Shown: positions 1 through 7,722, numbered from the stretch's first letter. The stretch: DNA of 15,289 nucleotides from an uncultured Candidatus Saccharibacteria bacterium (GCA_946185175.1 CAMHIH010000010.1:1-15289), one strand, 5' to 3'. Program-made: numbers and translations. The notes: generated from the sequence alone by a model not told the origin.

Positions 1-1554
1 CACGCCTTTGCCTCCGAGTTATTAAATGCTGATAGTAAAATTTCATCCAAGTTAAAGTTCCGCCAAGTTTTCAAACTTGACGCCTCAGCGATGGTTAGCG
101 TCGCAAACGAACGTGGCGAGCTCGAACGTCTCATGATGCAGATTTTCGGCGAAGCCTACTCTGCTAAAAATATTATCTTATGGCTAGACAACGCCCAGTT
201 ATTCTTCGAAGAAGGCGTCGGGTCGGTCGACATTTCTAAAGTAATTTTGCCAGTGATTCAGGCCGGAAAGTTACGCATTATTCTCACAATGGAACAGCAG
301 CGTTTCTTGGAGATTGAATCACGCAACAGTCAACTCGCAAATGCCCTGAATAAAATCATGGTGCCCCCTTCTACTCCGGAAGAAACTATGAAGATTCTGC
401 AAGATCGTGTCCCATATTATGAATACGAACATAATGTCGTGTATACGATTTGGGCCCTAAAGGAAGCTTATCGCCTAAGTGAAAAATACATTCACGATAT
501 GGTGATGCCAGGTCGCGCATTAAATCTACTTGAAGCTTCTGCAGGATTCGCAATGGAAAGATTAGTGACGGCAGAAAGCGTCCAGATGTCAATCGAAAAA
601 ACCTATGGCATTAAGATGCAGGCTTCACAGAATGACGACGAGCGTCAACGCTTGCTCAACATGGAGTCACTCATTCACGAGCGTATGATAGACCAAAAAC
701 AGGCCGTGCGCGCCGTTTCTGATGCGCTACGCCGCTCTGCCGCCGGTGTGCGCAACGAAAAACGCCCAATTGGCACTTTCTTGTTCCTCGGCCCAACTGG
801 CGTAGGCAAAACGGAACTCGCAAAAGCAATCAGCGACGTTTATTTCCATGGCGAAGGCGCAATTGTTCGCATCGATTTAAACGAGTTCGTGGCCGCCGAG
901 AGTGTTGATCGCCTCATAGAAGACGGTGCCGTCAACGAGAACAGCTTAACTTCGCAAGTTATGAAGAGGCCGTTCTCGGTTGTATTGTTGGATGAAATTG
1001 AAAAGGCGCATCCGAAGGTTTTAACTACCCTGCTCCAGCTACTCGATGAGGGTGTATTGCGGGATATCAAAAACCGCGAAGTGAGCTTCCGCGATACGAT
1101 CGTGGTCGCCACTAGTAACGCTGGCGCCGACAAGATTCGCCAGTATATCGACGAAGGTCACGACTTGTCCGCCTTCAAAGAAGAATTAACAAATGAATTA
1201 ATCGCGAACGGCGAATTTAAACCTGAGTTCTTGAACCGTTTTGACGAAATCTGCATCTTTAAACCACTTTCAAAGGAAGACCTCGGCAAGATTTTCGACT
1301 TGACCCTGAAGGGCGTCAATAAGACACTCGAATCACAGAAAATCACCGTTGAAGTCGACGATGATGCAAAGGCGATTCTAGTTGAAAAGGGCTATGACCC
1401 AAAGCTGGGTGCCCGCCCAATGAAGCGCGTAGTACAGTCCTACGTCGAGAATATTACCGCCAAAGCAATGTTGGCCGGCAACTTGGCTGCCGGTGGCAAT
1501 TTGCGCATCGACAAGGAAATGCTTGACCTTGAAGACGACGACGATATAGATTAG
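1..1554 (+). CDS. ClpC/ClpB-like (Hsp100) double AAA+ ATPase, 5'-partial, degenerate first ATPase domain
   Basis: The frame is open from base 1, so the start lies outside the window and the ATG at 91 is internal; 517 residues are visible. Hsp100 ATPases use two AAA+ rings to remodel proteins in the cytosol. The second domain is well kept: Walker A GPTGVGKT (codons 264-271), Walker B VVLLDEIEKAHP (327-338), sensor 1 TSNAG (371-375), arginine finger in NRFDE (412-416), sensor 2 GARP (470-473), then the D2-small domain and an acidic tail ending DDDDID. The first domain is cut at its N-terminus and looks inactive. Its Walker B reads LWLDN with Asn for the catalytic Glu, the ERRF arginine-finger segment is replaced by LANALNK, and the pore motif usually like KYRG is NERG. 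The D2 GYVG pore loop is missing, no coiled-coil middle domain separates the rings, and I see no ClpP-docking GF loop. The stop overlaps the convergent neighbour's stop by 4 bases. Family assignment is sure; a normal unfoldase role is doubtful. Confidence 0.93.
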   Translation, partial: HAFASELLNADSKISSKLKFRQVFKLDASAMVSVANERGELERLMMQIFGEAYSAKNIILWLDNAQLFFEEGVGSVDISKVILPVIQAGKLRIILTMEQQRFLEIESRNSQLANALNKIMVPPSTPEETMKILQDRVPYYEYEHNVVYTIWALKEAYRLSEKYIHDMVMPGRALNLLEASAGFAMERLVTAESVQMSIEKTYGIKMQASQNDDERQRLLNMESLIHERMIDQKQAVRAVSDALRRSAAGVRNEKRPIGTFLFLGPTGVGKTELAKAISDVYFHGEGAIVRIDLNEFVAAESVDRLIEDGAVNENSLTSQVMKRPFSVVLLDEIEKAHPKVLTTLLQLLDEGVLRDIKNREVSFRDTIVVATSNAGADKIRQYIDEGHDLSAFKEELTNELIANGEFKPEFLNRFDEICIFKPLSKEDLGKIFDLTLKGVNKTLESQKITVEVDDDAKAILVEKGYDPKLGARPMKRVVQSYVENITAKAMLAGNLAAGGNLRIDKEMLDLEDDDDID

Positions 1555-2588
1555 TTTAATTTAAAGTCACGTAATTGATAAGTGTCGGTGTTTGGCACAT
1601 AGTACTGTTGTTCGCCAACGAGAAAGCCGTCACAGCGCAAAACGTCGGCGCCTACTACCCGAATCGGAATGTCCTTGTTCATATATAAGATTTGGCGTAG
1701 TTGATTGGGGTGGCGGAATTCCATGTATCGCGTAAAATCGAGATGCTTTTCAATTTGCTCCCACTGTTCATCGCGATAAATGCCAAACTGGGCAATAGAC
1801 TTATCGCGCAATAAGTAGATGCCATAAACATAGGAGCTCGCACTGTGTTCATAGTATAGATCTATACCTTCTTCGTCGATGGCGAAAATTTGGTCTGGAT
1901 TGATTTGTTTTAGTTGAGAAAGATATTTAAAAGGCAAGGCGTACTCACCTAAGGCTCGGCTGAGTGACTGCTGGCATTCGTTTTTGCCACCGTGCGATGG
2001 ATGCCTGATATAATCTGCCTCTATACCCATCTTTGATAATAAATCCTGCGCCTTCTTGCCAACGGCATAGACTTTTTCAATTTCGGGAAATTCGGCCATT
2101 AATAATTTAATGAACTTTTGGCCGTATTTTTTGATTTCTGTCGGCGTAGGCGTGCGATTGGATTTTTTATCACCGGCTAGATGCGGATGAAACGGAAAAG
2201 CATTCCACATTAGGGGCACATAATTATAACGGCGAAAAACTTCCCACATCGTTTGTGCGGAGGCTTCTTTCTGTTCGCCGGCAATCTCCCAAAACAACTC
2301 CGGATTTTCATCTGGATTATATCTATATACATCACGATATTTTTGCTCATTAAGGGAGAAGCAAGTTGCTTCATCAGTAAATGGGACACCAGTCAATGCG
2401 CAACCTTTATAGCCGGGAGCTTCGCCTATTAGCAAAACTTTGACCCGGTGCTTCTGCAATGCTTCGAGGTATTTTTGAAGATTATTGCGACGTTGCGTAG
2501 CCTGTTGGCTTTTGCCAGCATAGATATTATCATATAGCGATGTGTTTCTGACTCTGCTTAATTGGGCGATGAACGACTCTATGCTCAT
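1551..2588 (-). CDS. Uracil-DNA glycosylase superfamily protein with an extra C-terminal domain
   Basis: 345 residues. Residues about 48-215 resemble the uracil-DNA glycosylase fold: strand VKVLLIGEAPG (49-59) followed by GCALTGVPFT (62-71) matches motif 1 of UDG-like enzymes, WNAFPFHPH lies at 128-136, YAVGKKAQDLL at 174-184 is the usual late strand and helix, and RHPSHGG (195-201) corresponds to the HPS motif 2. Such enzymes remove uracil from DNA by base excision, but the exact subfamily and activity cannot be set from motifs alone. Residues about 220-345 form a second, unrecognised domain rich in aromatic residues. It is probably cytosolic, with no signal peptide or membrane segment. The start overlaps the permease stop as TAATG, so translation is probably coupled and it is the last gene of the ABC operon. 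Its stop overlaps the Clp-like gene tail to tail. Confidence 0.8.
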   Translation of the reverse strand: MSIESFIAQLSRVRNTSLYDNIYAGKSQQATQRRNNLQKYLEALQKHRVKVLLIGEAPGYKGCALTGVPFTDEATCFSLNEQKYRDVYRYNPDENPELFWEIAGEQKEASAQTMWEVFRRYNYVPLMWNAFPFHPHLAGDKKSNRTPTPTEIKKYGQKFIKLLMAEFPEIEKVYAVGKKAQDLLSKMGIEADYIRHPSHGGKNECQQSLSRALGEYALPFKYLSQLKQINPDQIFAIDEEGIDLYYEHSASSYVYGIYLLRDKSIAQFGIYRDEQWEQIEKHLDFTRYMEFRHPNQLRQILYMNKDIPIRVVGADVLRCDGFLVGEQQYYVPNTDTYQLRDFKLN

Positions 2589-4969
2589 TAAATACTATCC
2601 CTTCGAATGGTTTCGATAATATTTTGCTTACTAATTTCGTGCACGCCATATAACATAACTAGCGACACCATAATACCCACGACCACGATCGAGAGAATTA
2701 TTGCCAAAAATGGAACATGATAACCGACGTCAAAGTCGGCACTGCTAAAGGTATAGTAGATACCGTACGAAATCGCTAGGCCAACTGGGATGCCAATAAT
2801 TAACGCGCGAAAACTATAGAAGAAACTTTCCAACTTAATCATGCGATTAAATTCCTTTGTTGTCATGCCGACGGATTTTAGCATGGCGAATTCTTTAGCG
2901 CGCAAGATAACGTTAGTCGAAATCGTGTTGAAGATATTCGTCAAGCCAATGAGCGAAATTACGGCGATGAAGCTATAAAGAAAAATGCCAACGATTTTAA
3001 CGATATTGCGAATTAGCTGATTTTGCGCTTTTAGATCCGAGCCGTACAATTCAGGATATTTTTCGAAATTGGCGTCACGTAAATTATTAATATACTTTGT
3101 AATTTCGCGATAATTATCACCGGTTTCCATGCTTAAGATTGATGTGCCGCCAATATACTTGTCGGAGTCTTCGTCCATATTTAGCAGCCCAGCCTGATAA
3201 TAATCTTGCGAGACGATTAAGTATGGTAATTCCTCGTATCCAACCGAGAAAACCGCATCTACAGTTGTCGCAGCAATGCGTATATCATAACTTACGTCGT
3301 CATAGCCAATGAATATACCATCTTCGCCAACTAAATCATCGTAATCGATTGGATTTCCGTCTTCATCTACGGCGTTATCAATGTCGGGCACATCGCCGTT
3401 ATTGACATTCTTATATGACATAACTCTGGCCAGGAACTTATAGTCTTTGTTTACCTCGATGTCCTCGAGTGTCTTGAGTGTTTTTGAGCCGTCAGAATGA
3501 GATTCGCTATAGCTCTTCACCAAAATTGCCACGCGATCAAAATCTTGTTTGATGCCATTGCTCCGTGCGATTTTTTCAAAACTTTGATTATCGATAAAGT
3601 ATATGTTGTATTCTCGTGCGACACCGCTCAACTTGTCATATATTTGCAACTCGCGCGCGTAAGGTTTACCGGCCGAAGTTGCATTATAATAGACTGCCTG
3701 CTTTGGCTTGAACTGGCTAATGATGTCATCGTAAACCTCAGCAGTGCCACCCATCACATAATAGTCGACATTGTAGTCGGAGAAATTAACTGTTAATTCG
3801 CGAAAAGCGATATCTACGAGCGTGCTAAAACCAATGAAGACGGCCACACTAACAACAATCGACAACACGGTCGTACTGTAGCGTTTCCTGCTTCGCTTGA
3901 GATTATTACTAGCAATTACACCACCGATGCCAAAATAACTTTTAACAAATTTAGAAGATTTAATTTTTTGCTTTTTGTTTATCTTGATTTCGTTTGTGTT
4001 ACGAATCGCGTCAATTGGTGACATTCTGCCGGCAATAATCGCCGCGCTGGCCGATGAAAGATAAACGATCAACAAACTAACTATCACAATTGCTAAGATT
4101 GCAAGTGGCGGCACTGACAGGAATACTTCCGCCGACAGGAAGTCTCCTAAAAGATTATTGACTGTTAATATCAGAATTGAAGTTGCAATTAAGCCGATAA
4201 TAATGCCTAGCGGAATTGCAATTAGCGCAATGATTGCCGCCTCAAGATAAAGCGTACGGCGAATTTGACGCGGACGCGCGCCGAGGCTAGACATAATACC
4301 AAACTGATGCAAGCGTTCCATCATAGAAATCTGGAAGGAATTACGAATCATGAAGACGCTCGCAATAATAATTACCGACCCAACGAATAGTGTCAGCGTT
4401 AAGGATAAAATGCGTTCCAATTCGGTCATCTGGCCATCGAGAATCAGGATAGGGGTATTAGTGCGTACATTAATATCAAGGTTGTATTCTTCGGTAAAGT
4501 AATCCGTGATTTTGCGCTGCAATTTTTCTTGTTGGTTTGGGTCATCATATTTTACGAAGACGTTAATGCGTTTTTCGGCGCTGCGCTCCGAATCTTCTAG
4601 ATGATCTCGCAAAGTATAATAACTTGGCAGATAGGTGGCATTTTTGACGCTTTCTTCGTAAAACTCTTCATTATAAATACCGAGGTTTTCTAGCTTTGAA
4701 AAGTCGACTGGGTCGGAATACCAAACTTGTTTTACGCCGTCGAAATTTTCGATGACCGAGACCTTATCGCCTGGCACTTCTTGATACATTTCGTGATAAT
4801 TGCCAAAATCTTCGACATTGGCTTGATAAACCATCTGGTAAATACTGGTCGCCATGGCAATAATCGTAAAAACCAAGGCACAGGACAGCGCCACGCCGAT
4901 AATTGTCGCAATACTGCGTTTCTTATTTTGGCGAAGACTAGCTAGCGCGAACTTTTGTAGTGATTTCAT
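2588..4969 (-). CDS. ABC transporter permease, FtsX/MacB family
   Basis: 793 residues with eight likely membrane helices in the double FtsX arrangement. TM1 lies near 18-46, followed by an extracytoplasmic domain (about 50-180), then TM2-TM4 (185-210, 242-268, 285-313). TM5 (365-388) precedes a second extracytoplasmic domain (about 390-650), and TM6-TM8 lie at 657-683, 717-741 and 752-777. The cytoplasmic loops FGIMSSLGARPRQIRRT (223-239) and FAMLKSVGMTTKEFNRM are the conserved FtsX-domain motifs (pattern LKxxGMTxxEI) that contact the ATPase. Family members export lipids, lipoproteins or peptides, or act as mechanotransmitters; the substrate here is unknown. The second external domain is rich in Asp and Tyr. 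The start overlaps the ATPase stop as TAATG, so ATPase and permease form one unit and are likely made in step. Length and layout are normal for the SalY/MacB-like group. Confidence 0.92.
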   Translation of the reverse strand: MKSLQKFALASLRQNKKRSIATIIGVALSCALVFTIIAMATSIYQMVYQANVEDFGNYHEMYQEVPGDKVSVIENFDGVKQVWYSDPVDFSKLENLGIYNEEFYEESVKNATYLPSYYTLRDHLEDSERSAEKRINVFVKYDDPNQQEKLQRKITDYFTEEYNLDINVRTNTPILILDGQMTELERILSLTLTLFVGSVIIIASVFMIRNSFQISMMERLHQFGIMSSLGARPRQIRRTLYLEAAIIALIAIPLGIIIGLIATSILILTVNNLLGDFLSAEVFLSVPPLAILAIVIVSLLIVYLSSASAAIIAGRMSPIDAIRNTNEIKINKKQKIKSSKFVKSYFGIGGVIASNNLKRSRKRYSTTVLSIVVSVAVFIGFSTLVDIAFRELTVNFSDYNVDYYVMGGTAEVYDDIISQFKPKQAVYYNATSAGKPYARELQIYDKLSGVAREYNIYFIDNQSFEKIARSNGIKQDFDRVAILVKSYSESHSDGSKTLKTLEDIEVNKDYKFLARVMSYKNVNNGDVPDIDNAVDEDGNPIDYDDLVGEDGIFIGYDDVSYDIRIAATTVDAVFSVGYEELPYLIVSQDYYQAGLLNMDEDSDKYIGGTSILSMETGDNYREITKYINNLRDANFEKYPELYGSDLKAQNQLIRNIVKIVGIFLYSFIAVISLIGLTNIFNTISTNVILRAKEFAMLKSVGMTTKEFNRMIKLESFFYSFRALIIGIPVGLAISYGIYYTFSSADFDVGYHVPFLAIILSIVVVGIMVSLVMLYGVHEISKQNIIETIRRDSI

Positions 4970-5661
4970 TATTTTTCCTGAGCCTTATTTACACGATCAG
5001 AAACAATTTTACCGTCGGCGAAGGTGATAACTCGGCCAGCTTGCGCGGCAATCTTTTCGTCGTGAGTGACCATTATGATTGTTTGGTGATATTTCTGGTT
5101 CGCTTCGCGAAGTAATCTCACAATCTCTTCACTAGCTTTATGGTCGAGGTTGCCAGTCGGTTCGTCGGCAAGGATTATTTTTGGGTCATTAAATAACGCA
5201 CGGCCAATTGAAACGCGCTGCTGCTGACCACCGGATAGTTGGTTTGGCAAATAATCGGCGCGATCTTCTAGACCCAACGTCTTTAGTAACTCGGATAATT
5301 TATCTTGGTCAGGATTCTTGCCATCCAGGTCTACTGGCAAAGTAATGTTTTCGCGCACATTTAAGACCGGGATTAGGTTGTAGAACTGGTAAACTATACC
5401 AACTTTCTGGCGACGGAAGATTGCGAGTTTATCTTTGCTATACGAATAAATATCTTCGTCATCAATAATAACTTTGCCGCTAGTCGGTTCATCGACGCCA
5501 CCAATAAGGTGCAGGAGAGTTGATTTACCGGAACCGGACGCGCCGACAATAGCAACGAATTCCCCTTCATTAACCGAGAAACTGACATTGTCTACTGCGT
5601 GAACTTCATTCTCGCCCTTACCGTAAGTCTTTACTAAATTCTTTACCTCAAGAATACTCAT
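4969..5661 (-). CDS. ABC transporter ATP-binding protein, MacB/LolD type
   Basis: 230 residues from MSILEVKNLVKTYG. This cytosolic ATPase drives the FtsX-type permease encoded directly after it. All nucleotide-binding elements are present: Walker A GASGSGKST (40-48), Q-loop Gln92 in VYQFYNL, signature LSGGQQQR (142-149), Walker B IILADEPTGNLD (162-173) and the switch His200 in MVTHD. The phrase ADEPTGNLD is typical of the LolD/MacB/SalX branch. An in-frame ATG 60 bases upstream was not used because it lies inside the tRNA gene; a perfect TATAAT ends 6 bases before the chosen ATG, which suggests a leaderless message. No Shine-Dalgarno sequence is visible. It is the first gene of the ATPase, permease and UDG-like operon. 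Confidence 0.95.
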   Translation of the reverse strand: MSILEVKNLVKTYGKGENEVHAVDNVSFSVNEGEFVAIVGASGSGKSTLLHLIGGVDEPTSGKVIIDDEDIYSYSKDKLAIFRRQKVGIVYQFYNLIPVLNVRENITLPVDLDGKNPDQDKLSELLKTLGLEDRADYLPNQLSGGQQQRVSIGRALFNDPKIILADEPTGNLDHKASEEIVRLLREANQKYHQTIIMVTHDEKIAAQAGRVITFADGKIVSDRVNKAQEK

Positions 5662-5667
5662 AGTTCT

Positions 5668-5673
5668 ATTATA
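5668..5673 (-). promoter_or_regulatory. -10 box of the ABC transporter operon (leaderless start)
   Basis: On the minus strand TATAAT is followed by 6 bases (AGAACT) and then the ATG at 5661, so transcription would begin at or within a base or two of the start codon. No good -35 box is seen. The box lies only 20 bases past the tRNA 3' end, so some transcripts may also read in from the tRNA promoter. Confidence 0.7.
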
Positions 5674-5693
5674 CGATAATCGAGCATAAAAAA

Positions 5694-5769
5694 TGGTACA
5701 CCCGGCGGGAGTCGAACCCACGACACCTGGTACCGGAAACCAGTGCTCTATCCACTGAGCTACGGGTGC
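5694..5769 (-). tRNA. trnR: tRNA-Arg (anticodon CCG), CCA encoded
   Basis: A full cloverleaf can be drawn over 76 bases. The acceptor stem pairs GCACCCG with CGGGTGT, so the first pair is G1-U72. The D-stem is GCTC/GAGC with loop AGTGGATA, the anticodon stem is CTGGT/ACCAG, the loop is TTCCGGT with anticodon CCG, the variable loop is 5 bases, the T-stem is GTGGG/CCCGC, and the T-loop is TTCGACT. The discriminator is A73 and CCA is genome-encoded. A20 in the D-loop, with C35 and G36, agrees with known arginine identity elements. It reads CGG codons. Six T residues follow the CCA directly and may aid 3' termination or processing. Confidence 0.96.
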
Positions 5770-5778
5770 ACTGTTAAT

Positions 5779-5784
5779 ATTTTA
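5779..5784 (-). promoter_or_regulatory. Extended -10 box for tRNA-Arg
   Basis: On the minus strand the sequence TGCTAAAAT gives an extended -10 (TG, one base, then TAAAAT), ending 9 bases before the tRNA 5' end. This fits a start a few bases upstream of the mature tRNA. No clear -35 is seen, which the extended -10 could offset. Confidence 0.55.
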
Positions 5785-5813
5785 GCACGCTATAGAATTT
5801 ATGCGCCTGGTGG

Positions 5814-5819
5814 TATAAT
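5814..5819 (+). promoter_or_regulatory. Extended -10 box of murB-folD (leaderless start)
   Basis: TGGTATAAT (5811-5819) is an extended -10 with a perfect TATAAT. It is followed by 6 bases (TTATGT) and the ATG of murB at 5826. The spacing equals that at the ABC operon start, so the mRNA probably begins at the start codon. No Shine-Dalgarno sequence fits between box and ATG, and no good -35 is seen. Confidence 0.72.
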
Positions 5820-5825
5820 TTATGT

Positions 5826-6854
5826 ATGAAGATACGCGAAAATGTGCCCATATCCACACTAACAACCATGAGGCTCGGTGGCGCCGCACGGTACGTCATT
5901 GAGATTGAGGAAGACAAGGATCTCGCCGAAGCCTATAAATTCGCCGAGGACAAGAAATTGCCGACTTATATTTTGGGCGGCGGCAGCAATGTGATTGGTC
6001 GCGATGGCGGCTTTAATGGGGTGATTTTCGTGAATAAGTTACATGGTATCTACGTAATCGATAGCGACCATGAGCGCATTCGCTTGTGTGCCAAGAGCGG
6101 AGATTTACTTGATGATTTAGTCGAATATAGCGTCAAATTATGGAACGGTGAAAGTTATGGTTACTCTGGCATCGAAGCTTTATCTAAGATTCCGGGGACC
6201 GTTGGCGCAGCGCCAGTGCAAAATGTCGGCGCTTACGGTCAGGAAATTAAACAAACCCTCCACTCTGTTTGCGTTTATGATTGCAAGGATAACTGCTTCA
6301 AACATATGATGGCGGACGAGCTTGATTTGGGCTACCGTCACAGTATTTTCAATACCGGTGATGGCGTAGGACGATATTTTATTACGAGTGTAACGGTTGA
6401 ATTACATAAGAACTGGCTGAAGCCACCTTTTTACACTTCCCTACAGGCATATTTCGATGAACGCGGCACGAAGGAGTTTACACCACAAGTCGTGCGCGAT
6501 GCCGTAGCGGAAATACGCGCCAGCAAATTGCCAGACCCCGCAGAATTCGCCTCGGCCGGATCCTTCTTTAAAAACGTCTATATAAAAGAAGAAGAAATTC
6601 CAGCTGCCGAAGCAAAGGGTATTCCGGTTTGGGATGGTGGCAAAATTCCGAGCGGTTGGCTCATCGAACATGCCGGCTTAAAGGGTAAAGAGTTTTTCGG
6701 CATGCGCGTCTCGGATAAGGCAGCGCTAGTACTAATCAACGAAAGCGCCAAAAGCTACGCAGATTTAGCAAAAGCTCGCCAGGCCGTAATTGACGCAGTT
6801 TATGAGAAATTCGGTTACAAGCTTGAACAAGAACCAATGGAGTTAGGCAAATGA
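5826..6854 (+). CDS. murB: UDP-N-acetylenolpyruvoylglucosamine reductase (MurB, type I)
   Basis: 342 residues. MurB reduces UDP-GlcNAc-enolpyruvate to UDP-MurNAc with NADPH and FAD, the second committed step of peptidoglycan synthesis in the cytosol. The FAD domain shows TMRLGGAARYV (14-24), the phosphate-binding loop LGGGSNVI (50-57) and IPGTVGAAPVQNVGAYG (123-139). The C-terminal part shows GYRHSIF (169-175), a loop typical of the E. coli-like type I enzyme, then KLPDPAEFASAGSFFKN with the catalytic Ser246 in GSFFKN, GWLIEHAGLKG (277-287), and near the end LEQE, whose Glu336 is the likely second catalytic acid. Length matches E. coli MurB. The start is set by the TATAAT 6 bases upstream. 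Its stop overlaps the folD start as ATGA, so the two are one operon. Presence of MurB fits a cell with a real wall, in line with the LPXTG protein further right. Confidence 0.95.
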   Translation: MKIRENVPISTLTTMRLGGAARYVIEIEEDKDLAEAYKFAEDKKLPTYILGGGSNVIGRDGGFNGVIFVNKLHGIYVIDSDHERIRLCAKSGDLLDDLVEYSVKLWNGESYGYSGIEALSKIPGTVGAAPVQNVGAYGQEIKQTLHSVCVYDCKDNCFKHMMADELDLGYRHSIFNTGDGVGRYFITSVTVELHKNWLKPPFYTSLQAYFDERGTKEFTPQVVRDAVAEIRASKLPDPAEFASAGSFFKNVYIKEEEIPAAEAKGIPVWDGGKIPSGWLIEHAGLKGKEFFGMRVSDKAALVLINESAKSYADLAKARQAVIDAVYEKFGYKLEQEPMELGK

Positions 6855-7639
6855 GAGAATTGAACGGCCGCGAATTAGTCGGCTACATCAAAGAAGGTCA
6901 AGCGCGTCGCGTACGCCAGCTAAAGGCAAAACATATCACACCAAAACTGGCGATTCTCTATGATAGCGATAATCCAGTTATTGCAAAATATATGGAACTT
7001 AAGCAGCGCTATGGCGACGATTTAGGTATTGAAGTTGAGAAAATCCGACTCGATAAACTGAACGCGACCGATTTAATGAAACGCGAAGCCGACGATCCGT
7101 TCGTGCAGGGTATGATTGTACAACTACCGCTCGAAAAGCTAGACACGAGCGTTCTGGATTTAATACCACTCGAAAAAGATGTCGATGGACTACGCGGCGA
7201 GAACGATACGGCGACCGCAATGGCAATCCACTGGCTACTGAACGGCTACAATATTGAGCTGCCAGGCAAAAAGATTGCGATTGTTGGACACGGCAAGTTA
7301 GTCGGCGCGCCACTCGAGCGAATGTGGAAAGCCTCCGGCTACGACGTAACGGTCTACGATAAGGGCTCAGATTTAAATGAATTGGTTAATTACGATATAG
7401 TCGTGAGTGCAACGGGCGTACCAGGCTTAATCAAGAGTAATATGCTCAAACAAGGCGCAATTATGGTGGACGCCGGCACCGCAAGTGAGGACGGAATCCT
7501 GAAGGGCGACCTAGATGAAGCCGTCCGCGAAGAACGCGACGACTTGATCGTTACGCCACGCGTGGGCGGCGTTGGCCCACTAACCGTCGCAATGCTATTC
7601 GAACAGGTTCTACGCGCCTGCGAGAAGAAATATAACTAG
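6851..7639 (+). CDS. folD: Bifunctional methylenetetrahydrofolate dehydrogenase / methenyl-THF cyclohydrolase (FolD), divergent
   Basis: 262 residues, slightly shorter than the usual 280-290. FolD oxidises 5,10-methylene-THF with NAD(P)+ and hydrolyses the product to 10-formyl-THF, in cytosolic one-carbon metabolism. Seen here: Tyr47 and the catalytic Lys51 in YMELK (usual YxxxK), GMIVQLPLEKLD (87-98), KDVDG (109-113), the nucleotide-binding loop IVGHGKLVGAP (144-154) in place of the usual GRSxxVGxP, SATGVPGLI (186-194), and PRVGGVGPLT (236-245) in place of PVPGGVGPMT. The common PCTP motif before the NAD domain is replaced by TATAMA. Catalytic residues are kept, so I expect activity, but cofactor choice is open. 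It is translationally coupled to murB by an ATGA overlap although the two act in different pathways. Confidence 0.88.
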   Translation: MRELNGRELVGYIKEGQARRVRQLKAKHITPKLAILYDSDNPVIAKYMELKQRYGDDLGIEVEKIRLDKLNATDLMKREADDPFVQGMIVQLPLEKLDTSVLDLIPLEKDVDGLRGENDTATAMAIHWLLNGYNIELPGKKIAIVGHGKLVGAPLERMWKASGYDVTVYDKGSDLNELVNYDIVVSATGVPGLIKSNMLKQGAIMVDAGTASEDGILKGDLDEAVREERDDLIVTPRVGGVGPLTVAMLFEQVLRACEKKYN

Positions 7640-7688
7640 ACAGCTTTAAAGTCGAAGCTTTTAGACTCAGCCAAAGAATAACGACGTT

Positions 7689-7722
7689 AAAAGAATATCT
7701 CCCGAAAGGGAGATATTCTTTT
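7689..7722. terminator. Hairpin terminator shared by folD and the convergent VirB6-like gene
   Basis: A perfect 15-base-pair stem (7689-7703 with 7708-7722) closes on a GAAA loop. The stem ends in TTTT on both strands, so it can stop transcription from either side. It sits between the 3' end of folD (7639) and the convergent stop at 7740. Confidence 0.88.

Noticed and set aside
91..93. ATG at 91 as the true start of the Clp-like gene
   Set aside because: The frame is open to base 1 and the residues before 91 align with the Clp D1 domain, so this is an internal methionine of a gene cut by the window edge.
3497..3796. Plus-strand open frame of 99 codons opposite the permease
   Set aside because: It is antisense to the second external domain of the permease, with no start signal and a composition that mirrors the codons of the real gene.
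5662..5721. Upstream ATG at 5721 as start of the ABC ATPase
   Set aside because: The extra 20 residues would be encoded inside the tRNA-Arg gene, and the ABC fold begins at MSILEVKNL. The TATAAT at 5668-5673 would also lie inside the coding region.
5822..5824. ATG just upstream of the murB start
   Set aside because: It is in a different frame (4 bases before the murB ATG) and only 2 bases past the -10 box, so it would not be transcribed as a start.
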